The notes: generated by a model not told the origin, from the letters alone. Shown: positions 37,076 through 46,199, counted from the first letter of the stretch. The stretch: DNA of 64,000 bases from Shewanella sp. UCD-KL12 (GCF_001957125.1 NZ_MPHJ01000001.1:156831-220830), one strand, 5' to 3'. Program-made: numbers and translations.

Positions 37076-38121
37076 TGTCTATCTTACTCGATGCTGTGAC
37101 TCGCTCGAAGCAACAGGAGTTAGACAGTAGCTTAGATCCTGTTTTAAGCCCTAGAGCGCAGTATGACCAGTTTTCCCAGCGTGGGAATCGTAGCATGCTT
37201 ATTGCTTTAGCTTGCTTAATTGTATTACTGCTTGGCGTGATTGCCTGGCTCAGTAAAAGCTATTTTACCGATATGGGGGCTCAAGGTGCGCATAGCCAAA
37301 GTGCCTATGATACCGCTACCTCAAAGGCTGATGACGCTGAGCGAAAAGAAGCTAAACAGACAGTGGCTAAGCCAATAGCCGCAGTGACTTCTTCTGAGCA
37401 AGAGGGGATCTCATTGGCAGGAAAAGTCGCATTGCCTATCGCTAGGCAACTGCCTGTATATGCCAGAGATGAGTCAAAAGTTACTGCTAACACTGGATCC
37501 AGCTCTAAATCTAACTCTAGCTCTAGCTCTACTTTGAACTTAGCCTCGCAAGCTAAAGCGAGTGATGCAGCCTTAAGGCAAAGTGTTATCGAAGCGAGTC
37601 AAGCCATCGATAGCGGTAGTTATCAAGTGAACTCGGATGAGCCTATCATCTTAGGTGCTAACGCTAATGATAAAGGGCAGGCACTCCTCGACTCACTGAA
37701 GTATCAGGTTAACGTTGCAGCAGAAGAGGTCGGTATGCAGGGAGCTGATACTCAGCCTCGGGACTATCAGAGCGAGAATAATCTGCTTGCAGCATTTGAG
37801 GCGGCTTTGAAAGAGGTTGAGATTGAAAACTCGGTAGCAACCCCTGTGACACCGGAGAAATTAGATCCAATTCCAACGACTCAGCCAGATGAGTTACCTA
37901 AGTATGGTCAGCTACCTGCTGGCATTCAATTGCAGGTGCCTGAGTTTAATATTAATGCTCATGTTTACTCTAGTGTTGCGACTAATCGATGGTTAAATGT
38001 CGATGGTAGTGAGCTTCAGGAGGGGGATAGCATAGGCGGTAAGCTGACAATTGTTGAGATAAGACCAAGGGATGTGGTGCTCTCTATTCAGGGGACAGAG
38101 TTTAAGGTTCCAGCGATTTAA
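37075..38121 (+). CDS. exeB: Type II secretion assembly protein ExeB (GspB)
   Basis: Partner of ExeA. A short cytoplasmic N-terminus begins MSILLDAVTRSKQQ, one transmembrane helix follows at about 40-62 (MLIALACLIVLLLGVIAWL), then a low-complexity Ser/Ala/Gln-rich linker (SSSKSNSSSSSTLNLAS) and the C-terminal GspB domain (QLQVPEFNINAHVYS, then RWLNVDGSELQEGD and VLSIQGTEFKVPA). 348 aa. It starts inside the exeA stop codon, so it is translationally coupled. Confidence 0.9.
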   Translation: MSILLDAVTRSKQQELDSSLDPVLSPRAQYDQFSQRGNRSMLIALACLIVLLLGVIAWLSKSYFTDMGAQGAHSQSAYDTATSKADDAERKEAKQTVAKPIAAVTSSEQEGISLAGKVALPIARQLPVYARDESKVTANTGSSSKSNSSSSSTLNLASQAKASDAALRQSVIEASQAIDSGSYQVNSDEPIILGANANDKGQALLDSLKYQVNVAAEEVGMQGADTQPRDYQSENNLLAAFEAALKEVEIENSVATPVTPEKLDPIPTTQPDELPKYGQLPAGIQLQVPEFNINAHVYSSVATNRWLNVDGSELQEGDSIGGKLTIVEIRPRDVVLSIQGTEFKVPAI

Positions 38122-38161
38122 CGCTTCAATTTATCGTTTGAAAACAATTAAAAATCATTCT

Positions 38162-38187
38162 AAAAAGGGCGCATAAGCGCCCTTTTT
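38162..38187. terminator. Bidirectional terminator between exeB and nhaD
   Basis: AAAAAGGGCGC (38162-38172) and GCGCCCTTTTT (38177-38187) are exact reverse complements around ATAA. T-runs on both strands serve the convergent exeB and nhaD genes. Confidence 0.9.
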
Positions 38188-38209
38188 ATCGTTTAATCTC
38201 TATTATAGT

Positions 38210-39457
38210 TTAACCATAAAGCTGGTATGAAAGCAGCAGTGTCAAAGCGTAACCAACACTGTAGCAAAGCAGCAGGGCTGGGACATACTTAAGGTAGCTA
38301 ACAAAGGTCAGCTCCTTAACTTTACTCATCGCAATAATTCCTGATGCAGAGCCAATCACCAGCAGTGACCCGCCTACCCCTACCGAATAGGTTAGCCCTA
38401 ACCACTCTGGCGTGTTGAGAACAGGTTCAGCTTTTAATAATGCAGCGGTTAGTGGCACATTATCGAGCAGAGCTGAACCGATACCAGTGACAAAGTTAGA
38501 GATATTAGGGTTAAATTGTGTGTATACCTCGGTCAGTAGATCGAGTGTTCCTATCTCTTTGAGCATGCCTACAAGTAGCAAGATACCAAGGAAGAATAAC
38601 AAGGTATCAAACTCAACCTGGCGAATATATTCGAGAATTTGTAACTCCTCTTTATTGCTATGGCTGGTATGTCCTACTAAAAACATGACAGATAACCCGG
38701 TAAGAAAAGTCAGTACGGGTGGTATGCCAAATAAAACGTTCAGCGCCATAGTGGCAATGATAGTACTAAAGAAAATAAGCGCTATGAGGAGGTCGACCTT
38801 ACGATACTCCCGTTTGATTGGGCTTGTGCTGACATGTCCTTCAGCCTTAAGAGAAAACAGTACGGCTAAGAGCATGACACTGCAAGCTGCTGGGACGAAG
38901 AGAACTAATAGCTCTGACATCTGTACGTGGCCACCGAGAAAAATCATCAAGGTGGTGACATCACCGGTGATCAATGCGACGCCGCCTGAGTTGACTGCAA
39001 ATATGATCAATACCGCCATACGACGTCGCATCTGGCTTTCAAGTTTAAAGGTGGTCAACAAGCCTAGGGAGACAAGCGTTGCTGTGACATTGTCACAGAT
39101 GGCTGAAAGTACTAATGAAAAGAGTGCGACCTGTATCATTAACATGCGAACGGACACGCGCTGGGGAAACAACTTCTGAACCAGTATTTGAATCATTCCC
39201 TTAGCATTAAGGTAAGCCACAAATGTCATTGTAGACATGAGAAAAAGCCAAAGTGTTGCAATTTCTAGCAAGTTTTCATTTAGCTCAGCTTCTACTAACT
39301 GCTGCTGGCTGGGAGCTCCTGCTGAAGCGAATAGTACAATCCAGGATATACAGCCAAAAAAGAGGGTTGTTTTGGCCTTATTTAGATGAGTTACCTCTTC
39401 AAAAATAATGCTTAAGAGTGCTAAAACAGCGAGAGAGATCAGGAAAATGTTCAACAT
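38210..39457 (-). CDS. nhaD: Na+/H+ antiporter NhaD
   Basis: Ion transporter-superfamily antiporter of 415 aa with 11-12 hydrophobic segments. The N-terminus MLNIFLISLAVLALLSIIFE followed by EVTHLNKAKTTLFFG is the NhaD signature; SAICDNVTATLVSLGL and LLDNVPLTAALLK contain the conserved D-N-(V)-T/P motifs expected in ion binding. NhaD is typical of marine gammaproteobacteria and exchanges Na+ or Li+ for H+ at alkaline pH. Confidence 0.93.
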   Translation of the reverse strand: MLNIFLISLAVLALLSIIFEEVTHLNKAKTTLFFGCISWIVLFASAGAPSQQQLVEAELNENLLEIATLWLFLMSTMTFVAYLNAKGMIQILVQKLFPQRVSVRMLMIQVALFSLVLSAICDNVTATLVSLGLLTTFKLESQMRRRMAVLIIFAVNSGGVALITGDVTTLMIFLGGHVQMSELLVLFVPAACSVMLLAVLFSLKAEGHVSTSPIKREYRKVDLLIALIFFSTIIATMALNVLFGIPPVLTFLTGLSVMFLVGHTSHSNKEELQILEYIRQVEFDTLLFFLGILLLVGMLKEIGTLDLLTEVYTQFNPNISNFVTGIGSALLDNVPLTAALLKAEPVLNTPEWLGLTYSVGVGGSLLVIGSASGIIAMSKVKELTFVSYLKYVPALLLCYSVGYALTLLLSYQLYG

Positions 39458-40034
39458 ACATCAGTTCCTACTACTGATTTGGCACTTTGCTTTATCTAGG
39501 CTAACAGCGCTCAAAATCAAGGTTAAATTAAGCTTGGTGTGTTAGGCGCGGATTAGGCCACATGGCCACTGATAATACAAGTGTTAACTTGATCGACTTT
39601 TTGGTTGAAAGTGCTATCTATCTCACGGTGGGCGGGCTGCTTTGGCTAGATTAATGTTTGTTCATGGTGAAAAGTGTTTAGTGAGAAGGTGTTTAGTAAG
39701 AGGGGGAGTTAGTTCGTGGATAAAAAAACAACTTGGCTGGCGTAAATAATTTTTTTCAAGGCAGGATGGTTAACTGGTTAAGGAACTGCTTAATAATTAA
39801 TGCTTTTTTAGGAGCGTTTTTTTAGAGGCCGTTGCTAAGTTAATTTAGGGACTGAGAGTCAGAAACTTGTCTAAGTCAATTTATTGACCGAGTGAAAAAT
39901 AAACAGTATCTTGTGTCGGAAACTAGGTAGAGATACTAAATACAGTATCTAAATACAGAATTAGTCGCAATCGCATCGAAGGAAAGAGGCGTCAGGAAAG
40001 CCTAAGTGAAAGGCGAGTGATAAAGAGTAGTCAG
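39458..40034. other. Intergenic region between nhaD and a small membrane protein gene
   Basis: About 575 bp without a supported gene. An imperfect direct repeat (AAGTGTTTAGTGAGAAGG, then GGTGTTTAGTAAGAGGG) is at about 39670-39705. It probably carries the nhaD promoter and that of the small gene; no clear promoter boxes could be fixed. Confidence 0.35.
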
Positions 40035-40235
40035 ATGAAGTTTTTATTGAGATCGATTTTATTGTTGGGTTCGTTAGCTTGGCTGATTATTTCTGCTGAG
40101 CAACTACTAAGCTTAGGCGTATTACAAAACCCTTCTATTGCGATGGAGCATACCACCTTGCTCATTCAAAGTTTGATTGCGTTTATCATCTTACGATCAA
40201 CTTGGGGTTCAAATAAAAAGCGAGATAGCTTTTAG
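40035..40235 (+). CDS. Small two-helix membrane protein of unknown function
   Basis: 66 residues from ATG 40035, with two hydrophobic segments (FLLRSILLLGSLAWLIISAE and TTLLIQSLIAFIILR) and a basic tail WGSNKKRDSF. An in-frame GTG at 40017 would add six residues. It is followed 32 bp later by a perfect terminator, which supports real expression. No family recognised. Confidence 0.6.
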   Translation: MKFLLRSILLLGSLAWLIISAEQLLSLGVLQNPSIAMEHTTLLIQSLIAFIILRSTWGSNKKRDSF

Positions 40236-40267
40236 TTCATCGTCTCTGTTTGTAGAAAATGATTTAT

Positions 40268-40296
40268 AAAAAAGGACGCGATAAGCGTCCTTTTTT
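40268..40296. terminator. Bidirectional terminator, outermost of three copies
   Basis: GGACGC (40274-40279) and GCGTCC (40285-40290) around GATAA, flanked by six A and six T, forming a symmetrical terminator. It ends the small membrane-protein gene on the plus strand and belongs to the outermost copy of the repeated hemL tail on the minus strand. Confidence 0.85.
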
Positions 40297-40456
40297 AATA
40301 TGAATGACTTAAATACTAAATAACTGCTTATTTAGCTGCCATTTTAGCACTCATATTCATCAAGAGACGTTCTGCAGCTGCGAGTGTCTCTTCGAGCTCT
40401 TTGTCGCCGTGTGTTTAGCTAGGGAAACTTGCTTATGTTGACAAGGGGCAGGCAAT
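40297..40456 (-). pseudogene. Duplicated hemL 3' end, outer copy
   Basis: On the minus strand, residues [16 protein letters not shown] can be read, then LMNMSAKMAAK and stop (40328-40330), homologous to the real HemL tail [23 protein letters not shown]. The upstream portion is degenerate and there is no start codon. Together with its terminator it forms one unit of a roughly 190-bp tandem repeat. Confidence 0.8.
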
Positions 40457-40645
40457 AAAAAAGGACGCGATAAGCATCCTTTTCTTAATAAGAATGACTT
40501 AAATACTAAATAACCGCTTATTTAGCTGCCATTTTAGCACTCATATTCATCAAGAGACGTTCTGCAGCTGCTAGTGTCTCTTCAAGCTCTTTCTCGCCAT
40601 GAGTTGTAGGTAGGGGAACTTGCTTATGTTGGCAAAGGGCAGACA
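40457..40645 (-). pseudogene. Duplicated hemL 3' end with terminator, inner copy
   Basis: A second copy of the unit, very similar to the outer copy. It encodes [20 protein letters not shown] then SAKMAAK and stop (40518-40520), and carries its own terminator (GGACGC 40463-40468, GCATCC 40474-40479). Both extra copies share a tail (LLMNMSAKMAAK) that differs from the functional one (VFAKMAAK), so they are not simple recent copies of the present hemL end. Confidence 0.82.
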
Positions 40646-40648
40646 ATA

Positions 40649-40676
40649 AAAAAGGACGCGATAAGCGTCCTTTTCT
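40649..40676 (-). terminator. Rho-independent terminator of hemL
   Basis: GCGTCC and GGACGC (40654-40670) form a 6-bp stem with a 5-nt loop, followed on the minus strand by six T. It lies 45 bp after the hemL stop and is the third copy of this terminator. Confidence 0.85.
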
Positions 40677-40714
40677 TAATAAGAATGACTTAAGTACTAA
40701 GTCTAAGTAACCGC

Positions 40715-42004
40715 TTATTTAGCTGCCATTTTAGCAAACACACGTTCTGCAGCTGCTAGTGTCTCTTCAAGTTCTTTCTCGCCATGAGCCATAGAGAGGA
40801 AACCTGCTTCATAAGCGCTCGGTGCTAGATAAACACCCTCATCTAGCATGCCATGGTAGAAGATAGGGAACTTTTCAGCATCACATTTAGTGACTTGCTC
40901 AAACGTGGTGACTTTTTCTTCTTCAGTGAAGAAGAAACCAAACATGCCACCAACATAGTTGATAGACATTGGGATACCGTGCTTATTAGCAGCAGCTTTG
41001 AAACCTTCAGCGATACGTTTAGTCTTAGCTGCAAGCTCTTCGTAAACACCCTCTTCGCAAAGTGCGTCCATCTGAGCAAGACCTGCTGACATAGCAATAG
41101 GGTTACCAGAAAGCGTACCCGCTTGGTAAACAGGACCTGTAGGTGCGATAAACTGCATCACATCTTTACGGCCACCGAAAGCACCGACTGGCATGCCACC
41201 ACCGATCACTTTACCTAATGTCGTTAAGTCTGGTGTGATCCCGTAATGGCCTTGAGCGCCACTTTTAGATACACGGAAACCGGTCATCACTTCATCGATA
41301 ATCATTAGGGCGCCGTACTGATCACAGATAGCACGTAAGCCTTCAAGGAAGCCTTCTACTGGTGGGATACAGTTCATGTTGCCAGCAACAGGCTCTAGAA
41401 TGATACAAGAGATCTCTTCTGGGTACTGTTCAAATAGCGCCTTAACCGAATCTAGTTCATTGTAGGTTGCGGTTAGTGTGTGCTTTGCAAAGTCTTCAGG
41501 GATCCCTGGAGAGCTTGGCTGACCTAAGGTTAGCGCACCAGAACCCGCTTTTACTAATAAGCAGTCAGCGTGACCGTGGTAACAACCTTCAAATTTTAGG
41601 ATCTTGTCACGATTTGTAAAACCACGTGCAAGACGGATTGCACTCATGGTGGCTTCAGTCCCTGAACTTACCATACGAACTTGCTCCATAGATGGAACCA
41701 TTTCGATGACTTTCTCAGCCATAGTAACTTCAAGCTCAGTAGGCGCGCCAAAAGATAGACCATTTTCAACGGCTGCGAGTACTGCTTCGCGGATTTTAGG
41801 GTGGTTATGGCCTAAGATCATTGGGCCCCAAGAGCCAACGTAATCGATGTAAGCTTTACCGTCTGCATCATAGATATATGCACCATCTGCTTTTTCGATG
41901 AAGCGTGGTGAACCACCAACGCCATTGAATGCACGCACAGGTGAGTTAACACCACCTGGGATGGTTTTTTTAGCCTGCTCAAAAAGTGTGTCGGAACGGG
42001 TCAT
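40715..42004 (-). CDS. hemL: Glutamate-1-semialdehyde 2,1-aminomutase HemL
   Basis: PLP-dependent enzyme producing 5-aminolevulinate in the C5 haem pathway. Signatures: [20 protein letters not shown] at the N-terminus, the [13 protein letters not shown] block, [32 protein letters not shown], and the PLP lysine in [18 protein letters not shown]. Length 429 aa. The start is ATG 42004, with AAGGA six bases upstream; an in-frame TTG two codons earlier is less likely. Its 3' end is repeated twice downstream. Confidence 0.97.
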   Translation of the reverse strand: MTRSDTLFEQAKKTIPGGVNSPVRAFNGVGGSPRFIEKADGAYIYDADGKAYIDYVGSWGPMILGHNHPKIREAVLAAVENGLSFGAPTELEVTMAEKVIEMVPSMEQVRMVSSGTEATMSAIRLARGFTNRDKILKFEGCYHGHADCLLVKAGSGALTLGQPSSPGIPEDFAKHTLTATYNELDSVKALFEQYPEEISCIILEPVAGNMNCIPPVEGFLEGLRAICDQYGALMIIDEVMTGFRVSKSGAQGHYGITPDLTTLGKVIGGGMPVGAFGGRKDVMQFIAPTGPVYQAGTLSGNPIAMSAGLAQMDALCEEGVYEELAAKTKRIAEGFKAAANKHGIPMSINYVGGMFGFFFTEEEKVTTFEQVTKCDAEKFPIFYHGMLDEGVYLAPSAYEAGFLSMAHGEKELEETLAAAERVFAKMAAK

Positions 42005-42229
42005 TATCAATCCTTAAAATCAGTCGCCTGGTTATAGTTTATTTATTCGTTAATATCTATTTACAGAGAAGGGAGTTGTGCTTCTTGAATTCTAGCTAGA
42101 GTATATCAGCCTGAACTAAATTTCCCTCAAGTTGATCTGTTATTGTGATCTTATGCTCGGCATTTTCAATGTCATTGCTCACATAGTCAAGCATAGGAAG
42201 CGTATGGCGTTGGACAAGTGTGAAGCTAA

Positions 42230-42494
42230 ATACCAATCGGTATAAGAAAGTGGTCAGTTCAGAGTTATTTTTGGCAGCATAATTCAAGGCGAATGAGTGA
42301 GGGAATGGTGATCCCTTTTGAACTTATTCAACACGGAAGTAGGCAGCCAAAAACACTCCTGTTAGGCGAGTTTTAGCGCTTCTTATACGGCGTTAACGAG
42401 CTTAAACGTAGAATAACTATGTTTCTCACTCGTTGCCTTGTCTCACAATCGCTAAACTCTCGCTGAATGGCCACACCTTTATACCGATTGGTAT
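42230..42494. mobile_element. MITE-like element, copy 1
   Basis: A 265-bp non-coding element ends in exact terminal inverted repeats ATACCAATCGGTAT (42230-42243) and ATACCGATTGGTAT (42481-42494). Internal blocks CCAAAAACACTCCTG, GTTTTAGCGCTTC and GTAGAATAACTATG are shared with the element at 51019, which lies in the opposite orientation. It has no coding capacity. The ends start with TA, compatible with insertion at TA by an IS630/Tc1-type transposase, but this is a guess. Confidence 0.82.
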
Positions 42495-42532
42495 AAGCTT
42501 GCGATAGGGGAGTTAAAAGGTGGTAGTGCAGT

Positions 42533-42564
42533 GAAAAAAAGCTACCCAACTGATGTTGGGTAGC
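42533..42564 (-). terminator. Rho-independent terminator of the sulfite dehydrogenase operon
   Basis: GCTACCCAAC (42541-42550) and GTTGGGTAGC (42555-42564) form a perfect 10-bp stem with a TGAT loop, followed on the minus strand by seven T. It lies about 60 bp after the last cytochrome gene. Confidence 0.9.
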
Positions 42565-42626
42565 AAATTGATATAGGTTGGCTTGTGGATAGTAAGTCTT
42601 AACCTAATCACTTATAACGAGTTAGT

Positions 42627-43034
42627 TTATTTAATTTTGGCTTGGGCCTGTTGTGAATAATACAGTGCCACATCTTTCATCTCTGTTTCAGATAGCATGC
42701 CTGCCTGTGCCTGCATCAGTGGGCTAGTCCGTTCACCTCGTTTAAAGTCAATCAGCTGCTTAAATAGATACGCGGCTTTCTGTCCTTTTAAACTCGGGTA
42801 TATAGGCATCATTTTTAGCATAGCCTCACCATGGCAGGCGATACAGCGCTGATTCGCAAGCATCTCACCATTGGCTGGGTTCGCTTGGTGTTCAAGCACT
42901 GCAGCATCAAGCTTTAACCCTGATACCGCTAAGGTTGCATTGAATGCTGCATTATCTTCAGCACTTGAGGCTGAGCTGTAGGGACTGAACAAGGCTGCGG
43001 CAATCACTAGCATAGATAGATTCATCATCTTCAT
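42627..43034 (-). CDS. Periplasmic c-type cytochrome (c553-like), end of the sor operon
   Basis: 135 aa with a signal peptide (MKMMNLSMLVIAAALFSPYS) and one haem-binding site, QRCIACHGEAM, with a downstream methionine-rich segment (MLKMMPIYPSLKGQ) supplying the likely axial ligand. The pattern LKGQKAAYLFKQLIDFKRGERT is typical of cytochrome c553/c5 proteins. It lies 4 bp after the SorB-like gene. It probably accepts electrons from the sulfite dehydrogenase and passes them toward a terminal oxidase or reductase. Confidence 0.88.
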   Translation of the reverse strand: MKMMNLSMLVIAAALFSPYSSASSAEDNAAFNATLAVSGLKLDAAVLEHQANPANGEMLANQRCIACHGEAMLKMMPIYPSLKGQKAAYLFKQLIDFKRGERTSPLMQAQAGMLSETEMKDVALYYSQQAQAKIK

Positions 43035-43038
43035 GACG

Positions 43039-43416
43039 TTAGCGCTCCTGTTGAGTTGGCATAGGAGGCATTTGAGAGGCCTCTAATGGCTTACGCCTAA
43101 AGATTTTCATATCAATACCCGTTTCATTGTAATAGGTAGATAGATAATCCAGTACAGGCTCCCAAGTATCATTGAGATCCCATAAACCTTGGGTGTCAAT
43201 CATCCACTGTATGGTGTCACGCCAAACTTCACGGTTGCCGGGGTTCTGTGGAATGATATGGCTAGTATGACAAGCGTTGCACTGGGCTTTAACCATCTCC
43301 CAACCGGGTGCCATAATAAGCCCTGTCACTTCATCGACAGGGTATTGCTCGGTTGCACTCACTGGGGAGAATACTCCGGCTAGTGCGATTGAGGCTGCTA
43401 GTAGATGTCTGTTCAT
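43039..43416 (-). CDS. Sulfite dehydrogenase cytochrome subunit, SorB-like
   Basis: 125 aa with a signal peptide (HLLAASIALAGVFSPVSA) and one CxxCH motif (VKAQCNACHTSHII). The segment NREVWRDTIQWMIDTQGLW resembles SorB/SoxD-type small haem subunits that dock with the molybdenum subunit. Its ATG overlaps the stop of the SorA-like gene by one base, giving tight coupling. The His/Met axial ligand is not obvious; a methionine lies in the C-terminal MPPMPTQ segment. Confidence 0.82.
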   Translation of the reverse strand: MNRHLLAASIALAGVFSPVSATEQYPVDEVTGLIMAPGWEMVKAQCNACHTSHIIPQNPGNREVWRDTIQWMIDTQGLWDLNDTWEPVLDYLSTYYNETGIDMKIFRRKPLEASQMPPMPTQQER

Positions 43417-44642
43417 TACACCACCCTTACAGCAACTCTGTGACAGCCATTGAATAGGTAACCTTTAGGGTTCCATTGAGGCTGAACCATAGGCTGAGTA
43501 TCACCTTTGCTGTCAGTCGCGCGTGCCCAGATCTCGTAATAACCTGTCTGAGGTAGCTTCACGTTAAGTTTCCATTGCTGCCAAGCCATAGGGTTAACAG
43601 GTTTTGTCAAAGATGCGGTTTGCCAAGTCGTTCCATAGTCGTAACTGACTTCTACTTTCGTGACATCGCGAGTACCAGCCCATGCGTGGCCGCTGACCTC
43701 AAGAGATTGACCTAAGCTGAGTTCACCACCCGTTTGCGGAGACGTGATCAATGACTTAACTATCATCTCTTCGATGATCTTAAAGTCTTTATTATCGACT
43801 TTCTCGCCTGGCGCTACAGGGTTTTTAGGCACTTGGTAGGCTGGAGCCCCCATTTTCTTGCCATCATGAACTCGGTCACGAACGCCCATCCCTGTTGCAC
43901 ATTTTTGAGATACGGAGCCTGGTCGGCCGCCGAAGACAATACGTAGTGGGTAGCCGTGCATAAATGGAATATCTTCACCATTCATTCCCCAAGCTATCAT
44001 GGCATTTTCATTCATGGCTGCTTCAATAGGTACGCCACGTGAAATAGCCGCGCCTTTGCCACTAATGTGCTTATCTGCACCGTAGTGAGCCGTATATACC
44101 GCATCGCTCTTAACGCCACAGTCGGCTAAGACATCTTTCACTAAAACGCCTGTCCATTCGGCACAGAATACCGCAGAGTTGCTCCACTGGTTTCCTTTTG
44201 CGTTAGGGTAAAAGTTTTCACGGCTATTACCGCCACACTCAAGCACTAGCTGCTGGGTATGGGTTTTAAATTTCTTTTTTAACTCTGCAATGGTGTAAGT
44301 CTTAGGGGTTTCAATAGACTCACCGTCAACAGTGAACTCCCAAGTATCAGGATCGATATTCTTGAAATCTGGCATTTGGCCATTCCAACGAATAAAGGCT
44401 ATGTCTGCAGGTGTTTTTGCCGGAGCAAGCAAGTGCTCTGCTGGCATGGCATTGAGTGGGTTGGTGTTTAGCACATTAAAGTGAGATGGAATATCCTCAG
44501 CTTTTGACCAAGTGACTGCAGATACATCGAGGGGAGGCATACCGGCTGGACGATTTTGAGCAAATGCCCAGTTAAGTGGCCACATTGCGGTGACGGAGGT
44601 CGCAACAGCGCCTTTTAGAAATTTGCGTCTATCGATAGTCAT
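43416..44642 (-). CDS. sorA: Sulfite:cytochrome c oxidoreductase molybdenum subunit (SorA/SoxC family)
   Basis: Periplasmic sulfite oxidase-family enzyme, converting sulfite to sulfate. A twin-arginine signal (DRRKFLKGAVAT) exports the folded protein. The molybdopterin cysteine is Cys136 in LVLECGGNSRENF. Further family blocks are WTGVLVKDVLADCGV, MNGEDIPFMHGYPLRIVFGG and the C-terminal dimerisation domain with VSGHAWAGTRDVTKVEVS. 408 aa. Bracketed by cytochromes with one-base overlaps at both ends. SoxC is the alternative name-bearing family, but no other sox genes are present. Confidence 0.87.
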   Translation of the reverse strand: MTIDRRKFLKGAVATSVTAMWPLNWAFAQNRPAGMPPLDVSAVTWSKAEDIPSHFNVLNTNPLNAMPAEHLLAPAKTPADIAFIRWNGQMPDFKNIDPDTWEFTVDGESIETPKTYTIAELKKKFKTHTQQLVLECGGNSRENFYPNAKGNQWSNSAVFCAEWTGVLVKDVLADCGVKSDAVYTAHYGADKHISGKGAAISRGVPIEAAMNENAMIAWGMNGEDIPFMHGYPLRIVFGGRPGSVSQKCATGMGVRDRVHDGKKMGAPAYQVPKNPVAPGEKVDNKDFKIIEEMIVKSLITSPQTGGELSLGQSLEVSGHAWAGTRDVTKVEVSYDYGTTWQTASLTKPVNPMAWQQWKLNVKLPQTGYYEIWARATDSKGDTQPMVQPQWNPKGYLFNGCHRVAVRVV

Positions 44643-44977
44643 TACTGTTTTTCCTCACCCTTGCTGAAATAGGTTGCCATGGTTTCCATCTGCTCAGTAG
44701 AAAGCAGTTTAGCTACCTTAGTCATTGTCTTATCTTGGCGTTGGCCACTTTTAAATTGTTCTAGTTGCTGGACTATGTATTGCTGGTTTTGCCACTTAAG
44801 GTTGGGGATTGAGCTGAACTCGCTACTCCCGTCTTTGCCATGGCACGCTTTACACATCTCTAAAAGCCTTTGGTCAGTATCAGCAATCGCTGATTGGCTG
44901 ACAAAAATGCAAGGCAGTACGAATGAGAATTTAACTAGCTTAAGTACGTGTTGCTTGCTTGCGTTCATCACACCCAT
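44642..44977 (-). CDS. Periplasmic c-type cytochrome, first gene of the sor operon
   Basis: 111 aa from the ATG at 44977, chosen because AAGGAAAATT precedes it and a signal peptide follows (VKFSFVLPCIFVSQSAIAD). One haem site, LEMCKACHGKDGS, and a methionine (DKTMTKVAKLLS) as likely sixth ligand. The stop overlaps the sorA start by one base. Likely an electron carrier working with the dehydrogenase. Confidence 0.87.
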   Translation of the reverse strand: MGVMNASKQHVLKLVKFSFVLPCIFVSQSAIADTDQRLLEMCKACHGKDGSSEFSSIPNLKWQNQQYIVQQLEQFKSGQRQDKTMTKVAKLLSTEQMETMATYFSKGEEKQ

Positions 44978-45067
44978 AATTTTCCTTAAAATGAAAGTTG
45001 GGGTTATTCTAAAAGTCACAGTTTTTCTTTTTGTTAGAATCATTAATTAGTAAAGAGTTAGACCCAC

Positions 45068-45081
45068 TTGACCAAGATCAA
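45068..45081. promoter_or_regulatory. FNR/EtrA-like box upstream of the sor operon
   Basis: TTGACCAAGATCAA matches the FNR consensus TTGATNNNNATCAA with one mismatch. It lies about 90 bp upstream of the first cytochrome start. It suggests control by oxygen or electron-acceptor state; a CRP-type protein could also bind. The rest of 44978-45407 holds no supported gene. Confidence 0.45.
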
Positions 45082-45407
45082 AGTTTTACCGCTAACTTTA
45101 CTGTAGTTCACGAATGTACTTATTTTTGTGAGCTAAGGCATGTAAAAAGTTATAAAAAGTTATAAAATGCATATAAAAACAATTGTTTATGAATGTTTTG
45201 TTTTGAGGTTTTTTTACAGTAAAAATAGGTGTAGGGCTTTTTGTATCGGTTTGAGGAGAAGAGTTGGTTGAGTTTTTGTCGCTATTGATGATGAAAATTA
45301 AATAGTTTAGAGGCATTTATACTTGCATTGAAAACATTCGCTGCAGCACTTGATGACTAACAAATCACTGATAAAGACGGAGTGAAGCGGGCAAATCACG
45401 GCGGTTT

Positions 45408-46199
45408 TTACTGCTTACCTAGGTATCTTTTTCGTATTTTTAGTAGTGCTTCTTGTTGGATTAGTTTGTCAAATTGAGACTTTAATTGAGGAACGGATAT
45501 CTTCGCTAAGCTTTTGTTTGAAACCTGTACCCATGGCGTTCTTTCAGATACCACAAAGGGCTCACCAAAAAGCGTTATATCTTTATTAAGTTGCTTTGCT
45601 GCACTGATAATGGGATCCATCGGCCCAATTACAGCATCAACTCGACCAGCTATGAGCACCTTTATGGCTTGGACGAAATCTAATGTCTCGAAACGATAAA
45701 TATCTGGATCGTTATCGACTCTATCACTAAATTTTGCCCCCCTTAAATAGGCAATTCTTTTTCCCTTTAGGCTGTCGAAAGAGGCGTAATTGGTCCCCTT
45801 GAGCCCTATGACGACGTTTTTTAAGCTAGGCAATGCGGCGATGTAAGTGACGTAGTCCTCTAGCTCTTTATATTTGAACATGATGGTCATATCTGTTTGG
45901 CCTGACTTTAACTCAAGCATGATCCTGGCATAAGGGTATATCTTATTATGAGGTTGGTAACCCGACTCTATTGCCAGTTGGTTCGCCATATCAAAATAGA
46001 TGCCGCTAGGTAGAAATTCAGGTGGGGTCTGACCTTTTATCCGAGTCCGTATTCCATAAGGAAGAATGTCTATGGTGCGGATCTCTATTATTGATGAAGA
46101 CTGAATGGTTTCACCTTGAGCAGAACTGATACTTAAATAGCCAAGTGCAAGTAGGCTATAAAGTGCTATATGTACCTTTGTGCTGAAGAAATGGGTCAA
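45408..46199 (-). CDS. Periplasmic solute-binding protein, family 3 (PAAT-like)
   Basis: 263 aa with a signal peptide (IALYSLLALGYLSISSAQG) and the two-lobed SBP_bac_3 pattern: GIYFDMANQLAIESGYQPHN, TDMTIMFKYKELEDYVTYIA, the hinge region LKGKRIAYLRGAKFSD and VDAVIGPMDPIISA. There are no permease or ATPase genes nearby, so it may be a stand-alone sensor or orphan binding protein. It is divergent from a similar protein at 46424. Confidence 0.8.
   Translation of the reverse strand: MTHFFSTKVHIALYSLLALGYLSISSAQGETIQSSSIIEIRTIDILPYGIRTRIKGQTPPEFLPSGIYFDMANQLAIESGYQPHNKIYPYARIMLELKSGQTDMTIMFKYKELEDYVTYIAALPSLKNVVIGLKGTNYASFDSLKGKRIAYLRGAKFSDRVDNDPDIYRFETLDFVQAIKVLIAGRVDAVIGPMDPIISAAKQLNKDITLFGEPFVVSERTPWVQVSNKSLAKISVPQLKSQFDKLIQQEALLKIRKRYLGKQ

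Noticed and set aside
38412-39179. 255-residue frame antisense to nhaD
   Set aside because: Complete overlap with a clearly conserved membrane protein; basic, low-complexity shadow translation.
42096-42287. 63-residue frame upstream of hemL
   Set aside because: It starts with TTG inside the MITE-like element and has no RBS; at most a remnant of a gene disrupted by the element.
45098-45316. 72-residue frame upstream of the sor operon
   Set aside because: Asn/Thr/Lys-rich translation of an AT-rich region, no RBS or family.
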